Below, piece after piece: positions 47,472 through 54,988 of a stretch of DNA of 64,000 nucleotides. Source of the stretch: Streptococcus lutetiensis (lineage in GTDB: Bacteria > Bacillota > Bacilli > Lactobacillales > Streptococcaceae); NCBI RefSeq assembly GCF_900475675.1, contig NZ_LS483403.1, forward strand, positions 1,178,001 to 1,242,000. The letters run 5' to 3'. The position numbers were made by a program, and so were the translations under genes. The notes below the pieces were generated by a model. The model was given only the letters and a program-made list of their open reading frames with translations, was not told the origin of the DNA and did no database searches. How positions within the stretch are numbered: the stretch's first letter is position 1; the number at the start of each line of letters is the position of its first letter.

Positions 47472-48567
47472 TTAATCAATTCGCCATTTCAAGAAAGCGT
47501 CGATGAAGCCATCAATGTCACCATCCATGACTTTATCAACTTGAGCAACCTCATAGCCTGTACGGTGGTCTTTAACCATTGTATATGGAGTGAAGACATA
47601 TGAACGGATTTGACTTCCCCAAGTGATTTCTTTTTTATCACCTTTAAGAGTATCCACTTCTTGCGCTTTTTTCTCTTGTTCTAATTGATAAAGTTTTGCT
47701 TGCAACATTTTCATGGCGCGGTCACGGTTACCGTATTGAGTACGGTCAACAGTTGACGCAACAACGATTCCTGTTGGAATGTGGGTCAAACGGACACCAG
47801 TAGAAACCTTGTTGACGTTTTGTCCACCAGCACCACCTGAACGGAAAGTATCCATCTTGATATCATCATCACGAATTTCAACTTCAATCGTATCATCCAA
47901 TTCTGGCATTACTTCGACAGAAGAGAATGATGTGTGACGACGTTTAGCTGAATCAAATGGTGAGATACGAACCAAACGGTGAACACCCATTTCTGATTTC
48001 AAAAGACCATATGCATTTGGACCTTCAAAAGAAAGAGTCACTGATTTGATACCAGCTTCATCACCAGCTTGGTAGTCAAGGGTTTCAACTTTAAAGCCTT
48101 TGGCATTTCCATAACGTGTATACATACGGAAAAGCATATCAGCCCAGTCTTGAGCTTCCGTACCACCTGATCCTGGGTGAATTTCCAAGATAGCATTATT
48201 ACGGTCGTATGGTTCTGATAGAAGAAGTGTCATTTCATAACTTGTCATGATTTTATCAAGTTTTTCAAGAGTTTCTTCTAACTCAGCTTGAATAGAATCA
48301 TCTTCATCTAACATTTCTAAATAAAGTTCTGTTTCATCAGACAATTCTTGCATCTCGTTAAATGTTTCATAGGTTTGTTTCAAACCATTCAATTCTTGAG
48401 ATGTTTTCTGTGCTGCAATGTTGTCGTTCCAAAAATCTGGCTCAGTCATTTTATTTTCAAGAAGCGCAATGTCTTCTTCCAAACGATCTAAGTCAAAGAG
48501 ACCTCCTGAAGCTAGTCAACTTCTCTTGATTTTCTACTATTTTTTGGCGAATTTCAGCCACTTCCAT
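47472..48567 (-). CDS. prfB: Peptide chain release factor 2 with programmed +1 frameshift
   Basis: RF2 recognises UAA and UGA. The start is ATG 48567 after AAGGAG. The first 24 codons end at CTT TGA C (48498-48492), preceded by an internal Shine-Dalgarno-like AGGAGG. This is the classic autoregulatory frameshift site. The downstream frame continues DLDRLEED, giving about 364 aa. Functional motifs are [10 protein letters not shown] and [10 protein letters not shown] (GGQ for peptidyl hydrolysis). The order prfB-ftsE-ftsX is conserved. The frameshift is the normal regulatory feature of this gene, not a defect. Confidence 0.97.
48493..48507 (-). promoter_or_regulatory. Programmed +1 frameshift site of prfB
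   Basis: The minus strand reads AGGAGGTCTCTTTGAC. The Shine-Dalgarno-like AGGAGG lies 3 nt before the CTT slippery codon, and the in-frame TGA is followed by C. Low RF2 favours the shift to the productive frame. Confidence 0.95.
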
Positions 48568-48820
48568 GAGATAACTCCTTTTATTAAGATATTAAGTTCG
48601 TTAAGAAAGCAAGATAAAAACAGGAATTTAAACTCTGCCTTTAAAACCTAATTAGTTCAATCTAAAATCGGCTAAACTTTGTACTTTTAAGCCTCAATAG
48701 ATTTCTCTACTGCTTTTTTATTTTATCATAAAGCCTATAAAATTGCTATTGGCTACCACTAACAGGCACTTTCTTTTCTTGACTAATTTTACTTAAAATA
48801 ATTAGTTTTAATATAACAAC

Positions 48821-49468
48821 TTAGGCTTCTTTTTCAATTACTTGCATAGCTTCGGTTAAGCTATCAACCAAAAGGCTAGCTTGTGATTGGTCAATGCCAA
48901 ATACTTTATCACGGATGGCAATCACACGAACACCAGCTGCTACTCCAGCTTGAATTCCTTTTTGACTATCTTCAATGATAACAATATTACCTTTATCGAA
49001 TCCTAATTTAACACAAGCAGCGTTGTAAATTGCAGGATTTGGTTTACCTTCTTTAAAATCATCGCCTGTCAAAATGTAAGTAAAATATTCAATCAAACCA
49101 CATTTTGTCAAAGCTCGTTCAACATCTTTTCGCACAGTGTTTGAAGCCAATGCTAAGACAAATCCTTTTGCCTTTAAATCAGCTAAAACTTTTTTAGCAT
49201 CTGGAAAAACTAATTGATTATAATCTGGTCGATGAACATTCTTATAAGCAGTGTATTCTGCTTCTAATACCTTTGTATCATAGTCTGAAATCTTGTCACC
49301 TAAGATCTTTTCCCAGAACTGATCCATACGCCCACCAACAAAAAATTTAGGTGGCAAATGTTTGATAGAAATACCTTTACTCCCTAAAAATGCATCACGA
49401 CGGTCAAAATAAAAATTCTCAGTGTTAAATAAAACACCATCCATATCAAATATAATTGCTTTAATCAT
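48821..49468 (-). CDS. HAD-superfamily hydrolase, beta-phosphoglucomutase/GS1-like type
   Basis: This protein of 215 aa has motif I FDMDGVLFNTE, motif II ALASNTVRKD, the Lys in FKEGKPNPAIY, and motif IV VIIEDSQKGIQAGVAAG. The four-helix cap lies between motifs I and II. Both catalytic Asp residues are present. The substrate is probably a small sugar phosphate. ATG 49468 follows GGAGGC. The 253 nt between it and prfB hold only a 7-bp inverted repeat (ACTAATT/AATTAGT) that I can see. Confidence 0.9.
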   Translation of the reverse strand: MIKAIIFDMDGVLFNTENFYFDRRDAFLGSKGISIKHLPPKFFVGGRMDQFWEKILGDKISDYDTKVLEAEYTAYKNVHRPDYNQLVFPDAKKVLADLKAKGFVLALASNTVRKDVERALTKCGLIEYFTYILTGDDFKEGKPNPAIYNAACVKLGFDKGNIVIIEDSQKGIQAGVAAGVRVIAIRDKVFGIDQSQASLLVDSLTEAMQVIEKEA

Positions 49469-49520
49469 GAAAGCCTCCCCAGAATATTCTACCATAAATT
49501 TTTCAAAGTTTTCAGAAAGC

Positions 49521-49548
49521 AAAAAAGCTAGGACAATTTGTCCTAGCT
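49521..49548 (-). terminator. Intrinsic terminator after the P-type ATPase gene
   Basis: AGCTAGGACAA/TTGTCCTAGCT is an 11-bp stem with a 1-nt asymmetric loop, followed by T6 on the minus strand. Confidence 0.9.
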
Positions 49549-49563
49549 AATAATTAGTCTAAC

Positions 49564-52245
49564 TTAAATAGCTTTTTCATCTTGACCAAGAGCTCGTTGA
49601 ACAGCCTTAACAATTTCTGTCAAAACAGTCATGAGCAAGCTTCCGATGATGACCGCTAACCATTGTGTCACACTCAAGTGTGAAACGTGGAATAATTGGT
49701 TAAATCCGGGCACTACAATAGTAACCATCAATAGTAAGAAGGCTACTGGAATTGCCCAGTTAAAGGTTCTATTTCTGAAAGCTCCAACTGTAAAGATTGA
49801 TTGGTAAACAGACTTAACGTTAAAGGCATGGAGCAATTGAATCAAACCAAGGGTTGCAAACGCCATTGTCAAAGCATCTTCGTGCATCATGCGGTTTGAA
49901 GCATGTTCTGGGAACATCAATGCCCATCCGTAAACACCTAAAACAAGTAAAGTTTGGAAAATACCTTGATAGATAATTGCGCCCATAACCCCACCATCAA
50001 AGAAGTTTGATTTACGTCCACGAGGTTTGTGAGTCATCACATCTGGTTCAGCTGGTTCAACACCAAGCGCAATCGCTGGTAGCGTATCTGTTACCAAGTT
50101 AATCCAAAGAAGGTGTACAGGTTGAAGAACATCCCAACCAAATAGTGTGGCAAAGAAGATTGTGAAGACTTCTGCCATATTAGCTGAAAGAAGGTATTGA
50201 ATTGATTTTTGGATATTAGAGAAGACCTTACGTCCTTCTTCAACAGCGACGATAATCGTTGCAAAGTTATCATCAGCAAGGACCATGTCAGAAGCCCCTT
50301 TAGAAACTTCTGTACCAGTAATCCCCATGCCGATACCGATATCAGCTGTCTTAAGTGATGGTGCATCATTAACACCGTCACCAGTCATGGCAACAACTTT
50401 ACCTTCATTTTGCCAAGCTTTAACGATACGGACTTTGTGTTCAGGAGACACACGTGCATAAACTGAATATTGTTTGAAAACTTTTTGGAATTCTTCATCT
50501 GACAATTCATTAAGTTCAGCACCTGTGAAGACGTGGTCTTGACCGTCATCTTCAATGATACCAAGACGTTTAGCAATAGCTTCTGCTGTATCTTGGTGGT
50601 CACCAGTAATCATAATTGGACGAATACCAGCTTCCTTAGCAACAGCAACAGCTTTCGCTGCTTCTGGACGTTCTGGGTCAATCATTCCGACAAGACCTGA
50701 GAAAATCAAATCAGACTCAACAATTTCTGATTCAAGCGTTGGCACTTCAGAAACATATTTATAAGCCATCATCAAAACACGAAGAGCTTGTTTTGCAAGG
50801 TCTTTATTGACTTGCAAAATAGCTTGCTTCTCATCAGCTGTAATATCACGAACTTGACCATTTTCTTCGATGCGAGTCACACGTTTAAGCAATTGATCTG
50901 GTGCACCTTTAACAGCAACAAGGTATTTACCATCAGCTTCTTTGTGAATCGTTGACATTAATTTACGTTCAGAATCAAATGGCAATTCTGCCACACGTGG
51001 TTCTTTTTTAAGAACTTCACGAATATCAAAACTATGATCAAGACCAAATTGAACTAGTGCTGTTTCAGTTGGGTCTCCAATTAATTTTCCATTTGGATCG
51101 ATTTTAGTATCATTAGCAAAGTTCATGATACGAAGTGTATTATTATCAGCTGCAATTTCGCTAGTAGCATTTTGCAATTGACCATTTGTGTACACTTTTT
51201 CAACTGTCATTTGGTTCATTGTCAATGTCCCAGTTTTATCTGAGGCAATGATTTCCGTAGAACCAAGTGTTTCTACAGCTGGCAATTTACGAACGATAGA
51301 ATTACGTTTAGCCAATGTTGTTGTCCCCATTGACAAAACGATTGTTACAATAGCTGGCAAACCTTCAGGAATAGCAGCTACCGCAAGAGCTACCGCAACC
51401 ATTAGTCCGTTAAGTGGAGCTTCACCACGGACAAAGACACCGATAAGGAAAGTAACAGCAGCAATTCCAACAATCAAGTAAGTCAATACTTTAGACAATT
51501 GATTAAGGCTTTGTTTAAGTGGTGTATCTGTTTCATCGGCATTGGCAAGCATATCAGCAATCTTACCAACTTCAGTAAACATACCAGTGTTAACAACTAC
51601 ACCAACACCTCGTCCATAAGTGACGTTCGAATTTTGGTAAACCATATTCACACGGTCACCAATACCTGCATCAGCTGGAACCTCAACAGACAAATCTTTC
51701 TCAACTGGAACTGATTCACCAGTCAAAGCTGCTTCTTCAATTTTCAATGACGCAGCTTCTAAAAGACGCATATCTGCTGGAACAACATCCCCAGCTTCAA
51801 GCATAACAATATCACCAGGCACTAATTCGCGTGAATCAATTTCCACCACATGATCATCACGACGAACACGCGCAATCTGACTAGACATGTCTTTTAGTGC
51901 TTCAATCGCTGCTTCTGCTTGACCTTCTTGGTAAACACCAAAGGCTGCGTTCAAGATGACAACAGCAAGAATAATTAAGGCATCTGTCAATCCGTGCATT
52001 CCTTCTGTAACAACAGAAAGAGCCGCAGCGACCAACAAAATGATAATCATCAAATCTTTGAACTGATCGATGAATTTCGCAAACAAACCACGTTTTTCAC
52101 CTTCATCAAGTTCATTGTGACCGTACTCGTCTAAGCGTTTTTGAGCTTCAGCTGTAGACAAACCATCACGTGATGACTCTAGAGTTTCCAATGTTTCATC
52201 TTTGCTCTGTGTATAAAACAGAGCTTTACTTTGTTCTTTAGACAA
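49564..52245 (-). CDS. P-type cation-transporting ATPase, Ca2+/Mn2+ type (PacL/YoaB/MgtA-like)
   Basis: This P2-type ATPase of 893 aa has TGESVPVEKD (actuator domain), IPEGLPAIV in TM4, the phosphorylation motif ASDKTGTLT near residue 335, KGAPDQLLKR, and MTGDGVNDAPSLK. The start codon is TTG at 52245, 8 nt after AGGAGG. The upstream yybP-ykoY riboswitch implies Mn2+-responsive expression. In related lactic acid bacteria such ATPases protect against Mn stress (L. lactis YoaB) or maintain Ca homeostasis (S. pneumoniae MgtA). Export of Mn2+ or Ca2+ is therefore likely. Confidence 0.93.
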   Translation of the reverse strand: MSKEQSKALFYTQSKDETLETLESSRDGLSTAEAQKRLDEYGHNELDEGEKRGLFAKFIDQFKDLMIIILLVAAALSVVTEGMHGLTDALIILAVVILNAAFGVYQEGQAEAAIEALKDMSSQIARVRRDDHVVEIDSRELVPGDIVMLEAGDVVPADMRLLEAASLKIEEAALTGESVPVEKDLSVEVPADAGIGDRVNMVYQNSNVTYGRGVGVVVNTGMFTEVGKIADMLANADETDTPLKQSLNQLSKVLTYLIVGIAAVTFLIGVFVRGEAPLNGLMVAVALAVAAIPEGLPAIVTIVLSMGTTTLAKRNSIVRKLPAVETLGSTEIIASDKTGTLTMNQMTVEKVYTNGQLQNATSEIAADNNTLRIMNFANDTKIDPNGKLIGDPTETALVQFGLDHSFDIREVLKKEPRVAELPFDSERKLMSTIHKEADGKYLVAVKGAPDQLLKRVTRIEENGQVRDITADEKQAILQVNKDLAKQALRVLMMAYKYVSEVPTLESEIVESDLIFSGLVGMIDPERPEAAKAVAVAKEAGIRPIMITGDHQDTAEAIAKRLGIIEDDGQDHVFTGAELNELSDEEFQKVFKQYSVYARVSPEHKVRIVKAWQNEGKVVAMTGDGVNDAPSLKTADIGIGMGITGTEVSKGASDMVLADDNFATIIVAVEEGRKVFSNIQKSIQYLLSANMAEVFTIFFATLFGWDVLQPVHLLWINLVTDTLPAIALGVEPAEPDVMTHKPRGRKSNFFDGGVMGAIIYQGIFQTLLVLGVYGWALMFPEHASNRMMHEDALTMAFATLGLIQLLHAFNVKSVYQSIFTVGAFRNRTFNWAIPVAFLLLMVTIVVPGFNQLFHVSHLSVTQWLAVIIGSLLMTVLTEIVKAVQRALGQDEKAI

Positions 52246-52274
52246 AATAGTTTCCTCCTATGGTCTCCTCTATA

Positions 52275-52385
52275 GAAAAAGAGACCTGTTTTTTAAAACA
52301 AGTCTCGCTGTTTAAGACAGGGCCGGAAATTTCTTTCGTAATGACGACCATGTCACGGGTTTTACCCGTCTGCTACTCCCTTGAA
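52275..52385 (-). promoter_or_regulatory. yybP-ykoY manganese riboswitch with terminator
   Basis: The minus strand carries GGGAGTAGCAGACGGG, CCCGTGACATGG, CGTCATTACG and CCGGCCCTGTC, the conserved blocks of the yybP-ykoY family. A terminator follows (GAGACTTGTTTT/AACAGGTCTC then T5, 52306-52275). Mn2+ binding should favour the antiterminated form and so turn on the ATPase gene. Confidence 0.9.
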
Positions 52386-52431
52386 TACAGAGTAATCATA
52401 TCAATTTTTAAAACGTTTGTCAACTAATCTT

Positions 52432-52466
52432 ACAACCATTGAAGCTTGATATATCAAGCTTTGGTT
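52432..52466 (-). terminator. Hairpin downstream of the 128-aa hypothetical gene
   Basis: AAGCTTGATATATCAAGCTT is a perfect palindrome with outer AACCA/TGGTT pairs. The T run is weak, so termination is only probable. Confidence 0.5.
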
Positions 52467-52470
52467 AGGA

Positions 52471-52857
52471 TTACAGCCACTTGATTTCTAGCTGATAATT
52501 AGCAAAAACACTATCCCCTTCGAGCTGTTTTAACTGATAATGGATTTTAAGATTTTGCTCTTTCGTATCCAACTCATAAACACTTGTTTGTGTTTGCAAA
52601 TGTTGCAAACCAACAGGTGTCGGAATAGTAACTAAAGCTGGCGTTTCACGATGAAATCGCATGATTGATTTTGGCGTTGAAAAACGTGTCATAATCAATT
52701 CTTGGTCATTACACTTCAGCATAACCGTTTCTTTTTCTTCATTGGTATAAGTGAGATAGATATGACCATTTTTTTCTGTTAATTTAACTGGATATGATTG
52801 CTCAACTAACTCAACTTGTCCATCTAAATCAATTTTATTTTTAATATGAAGTTTCAT
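52471..52857 (-). CDS. Hypothetical protein, 128 aa (DUF1934-like beta-barrel)
   Basis: This small soluble protein begins MKLHIKNKIDLDGQVELVEQ and ends LEGDSVFANYQLEIKWL. The pattern is of alternating beta strands, including YLTYTNEEKETVMLKC and MRFHRETPALVTIPTPVG. Size, beta content and the C-terminal YQLEIKWL ending resemble the DUF1934 (YwiB-like) group, but I cannot verify this. The gene is transcribed away from the TauE gene upstream and is not obviously part of an operon. Its function is unknown. Confidence 0.75.
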   Translation of the reverse strand: MKLHIKNKIDLDGQVELVEQSYPVKLTEKNGHIYLTYTNEEKETVMLKCNDQELIMTRFSTPKSIMRFHRETPALVTIPTPVGLQHLQTQTSVYELDTKEQNLKIHYQLKQLEGDSVFANYQLEIKWL

Positions 52858-52928
52858 TTAATGTAAGCTTCTTCCTTTCTTTAAAATTATACCAATTCTT
52901 TGCTCGTAAAGCCAATAATAACGCTGTT

Positions 52929-53807
52929 TTAACGCTTAATTACTGATGAACGAAGTAAGGTAATTCCTGTAAAAATAGCAATAAGAATAATCAGGATTTT
53001 AAAGTTATTAATATCTAGCTGACTGAGGAAAAATGCTGCTGTCAAAACACCAAAAGATCCCCCAATAATAATACCTAGAACTCCTGACCAATTGACACGT
53101 TCGGATTTGATAAATTCTCTCGTACTTCCAGATAAAATAACTGCTGCATCAAGCATCATGACAGGAAGAGCTACTGATGGATTAATACCGACCATAGAAA
53201 AGAAAATCAACTCAGGTGCGTAATTTCCAAGCCCCATCGTTGTTAACATTCCAATCACAAAATTAAAACACACCCCAACAAGTAAAAGGATGCCATGTAG
53301 ACCTCTGACACCTTCGTTAGCCCCACTGCCAGGACTTGCAAACATGCGATAAATCATAATCATTGCAGCTACAATCAATAAAGTGCCTAGAACTCTTTGA
53401 ACTCGGCGCGTTTCCCAATTTTTGGTAACACGTGTTCCAACACAGGCGCCTGTAAAAGAAGCTGTAGCCATTGCCAGAAGAGTTGGCAATTCAACTTTGA
53501 CAATTGTGATAAAGCAAAGCGCCTCAATCATCACAGGAATTCCATGAGCTGTTGCTAGAGTCGCTGGAATTTTCTTATCATCCTTCACAAGCTTAGTCGC
53601 TTTAAAAAGTGCGGTACTGGTCGCAAATGTTCCAATTCCAAGAGTATCAAGCAAATCTGTCACGTAACCTATCCAAAGACCAGTCCAAAATTTTTCTTTT
53701 AAATTAACTCTATTTTTCTTGGCTTGATAAAGAATACTTACAAAAATCCATACAATCAAAAATACCAAAAAAAATTGAATCAAACGTAAAATCAGTTCAT
53801 TTGTCAT
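52929..53807 (-). CDS. TauE/SafE-family membrane permease
   Basis: This 292-aa polytopic protein has about eight hydrophobic helices. It includes the TauE/SafE repeats GFATSTALFKATKLV-like (FATSTALFKA) near residue 55, ATASFTGACVGTRVTK, and FVIGMLTTMGLGNYAPEL. The family exports sulfite or organosulfur anions, but specificity is unassigned here. ATG 53807 is preferred: an upstream in-frame ATG (53816) lies inside the -10 box. The IS30 element is inserted about 70 bp upstream of its start. Confidence 0.88.
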   Translation of the reverse strand: MTNELILRLIQFFLVFLIVWIFVSILYQAKKNRVNLKEKFWTGLWIGYVTDLLDTLGIGTFATSTALFKATKLVKDDKKIPATLATAHGIPVMIEALCFITIVKVELPTLLAMATASFTGACVGTRVTKNWETRRVQRVLGTLLIVAAMIMIYRMFASPGSGANEGVRGLHGILLLVGVCFNFVIGMLTTMGLGNYAPELIFFSMVGINPSVALPVMMLDAAVILSGSTREFIKSERVNWSGVLGIIIGGSFGVLTAAFFLSQLDINNFKILIILIAIFTGITLLRSSVIKR

Positions 53808-53814
53808 AAATTCC

Positions 53815-53820
53815 ATTATA
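53815..53820 (-). promoter_or_regulatory. -10 box of the TauE-type gene, predicted leaderless
   Basis: The minus strand has TATAAT (53820-53815) with TTTACG 17 bp upstream. Only 7 nt (GGAATTT) lie between the box and ATG 53807, so the transcript should begin at the A of the start codon. Confidence 0.6.
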
Positions 53821-53874
53821 AGCAATTTTTTAACATTCGTAAACAAGATTATTTCAAGAGTTAAACACTTAGCA

Positions 53875-53889
53875 TTTTTAGCTTTTTTG
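53875..53889 (+). repeat. 15-bp direct repeat, left copy, flanking intact IS30-family element
   Basis: TTTTTAGCTTTTTTG is identical to 54961-54975 and adjacent to the element's left end. Confidence 0.8.
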
Positions 53890-54960
53890 GAAAGTTCTAA
53901 AATGAAGTTAGCCACCTAAGGGTATCAAAAAACATCTCAGAGAGATATAATTGTAATCACCACAACAACAATTAGAAAGACTCTGAGATGCAAAACTATT
54001 ATACACCAAAAAGTAAACATTTAACACTAACTGAACGTAGAATGATTGAACGTTGGCTTCAAGAAGGGCTCTCAAATCGTGAAATCGCTAGGAGATTAGC
54101 TAAAGCTCCTCAAACCATTCACAACGAAGTCAAACGTGGTCAGGTTAGACAACAAGTGCGTAAAGGAAAATTTGAAGTGATCTACTCAGCTGATTTTGCT
54201 CAAAAAGCCTATCAAAACAATCGCAAACGTTCTGTTAAACAAGTCTCCCTAACCAAGGGACTCAAAGGAAAGATAACTCACTACATCGAACAGAAATACT
54301 CTCCCGAGATGATGGTAAAGTCAAAAGGGATACCTGTTCCCATCTCCACCATTTACTACTGGATTCATCATGGACACTTAGGATTGACCAAGGCTGATAT
54401 GCTTTATCCTCGACAAGAGAAAGCTAAGAAAAAGCATGCTAGTCCCAATTTTAAGCCAGCTGGAAAGTCTATTGAGGAACGACCAGAAAGCATTAATAAG
54501 CGTGAGAATATCGGTGATTTTGAAATTGATACGGTTATTCAAACACGGGCAAAAAACGAGTGTCTGTTGACTCTAACCGATAGAAAGAGTCGTTATCAAA
54601 TCATTCGACTCATTCCCGATAAGTCCGCGGTTTCAGTCAATCAAGCTCTGAAAGCAATCCTCAAGGATTATCAAATGAACTCTATCACAGCTGATAACGG
54701 GGCTGAGTTCAGTCGTTTAGCAGAAGTTTTTGACCCTACTCATATCTATTATGCCCACCCGTATTCTTCTTGGGAGCGTGGTACTAATGAGAATCATAAT
54801 AGACTCATCCGGCGTTGGTTACCTAAGGGAAGCAAAAATGCGACTCAACAACAAGTCGCATTTATTGAAAACTGGATTAACAACTATCCAAAGAAACTAT
54901 TCAATTATAAATCTCCTAAAGAGTTTTTACAGACTGGCTAATTTGAACTTGAAATTTGGC
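53890..54960 (+). mobile_element. IS30-family insertion sequence, intact
   Basis: This element of about 1071 bp has imperfect terminal inverted repeats of about 25 bp: the left end contains AAGTTCTAAAATGAAGTTAGCCA, and on the complement the right end reads CCAAATTTCAAGTTC then AAATTAGCCA. About 16 of 25 positions match. It carries one full-length transposase. It lies in the divergent promoter region between the TauE-type gene and the HD-domain gene. It is a different IS30 lineage from the broken copy near 24-25 kb. Confidence 0.88.
53988..54941 (+). CDS. IS30-family transposase
   Basis: This DDE transposase of 317 aa has an N-terminal helix-turn-helix (LQEGLSNREIARRLAKAPQTIHNEVKRG). The catalytic blocks are IGDFEIDTVI (first Asp, near residue 180), SITADNGAEFS (second Asp, near 240) and SWERGTNENHNRLIRRWLPKG (Glu, near 268). 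The length is normal and the frame intact, so it may be active. A dyad ATCTCAGAG/CTCTGAGAT just upstream of the start may be part of its own control region. Confidence 0.95.
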   Translation: MQNYYTPKSKHLTLTERRMIERWLQEGLSNREIARRLAKAPQTIHNEVKRGQVRQQVRKGKFEVIYSADFAQKAYQNNRKRSVKQVSLTKGLKGKITHYIEQKYSPEMMVKSKGIPVPISTIYYWIHHGHLGLTKADMLYPRQEKAKKKHASPNFKPAGKSIEERPESINKRENIGDFEIDTVIQTRAKNECLLTLTDRKSRYQIIRLIPDKSAVSVNQALKAILKDYQMNSITADNGAEFSRLAEVFDPTHIYYAHPYSSWERGTNENHNRLIRRWLPKGSKNATQQQVAFIENWINNYPKKLFNYKSPKEFLQTG

Positions 54961-54975
54961 TTTTTAGCTTTTTTG
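54961..54975 (+). repeat. 15-bp direct repeat, right copy, flanking intact IS30-family element
   Basis: TTTTTAGCTTTTTTG begins at the base after the element's right end and overlaps the promoter region of the HD-domain gene. Confidence 0.8.
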
Positions 54976-54976
54976 T

Positions 54977-54982
54977 TATAAT
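54977..54982 (+). promoter_or_regulatory. -10 box of the HD-domain gene, predicted leaderless; -35 displaced by the IS
   Basis: TATAAT ends 6 nt before ATG 54989 and no Shine-Dalgarno is present. Before insertion of the IS, TTAGCA (now at 53869-53874) would have lain 16 bp upstream as a 4/6 -35 match. The IS end gives no good -35 at that distance. Confidence 0.6.
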
Positions 54983-54988
54983 GAAATT

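Noticed and set aside
48568..48820. Gap between prfB and the HAD gene examined for a small RNA or gene
   Set aside because: Only a 7-bp inverted repeat (ACTAATT/AATTAGT) and A/T-rich promoter-like DNA were seen. There is no supported ORF or known RNA motif.
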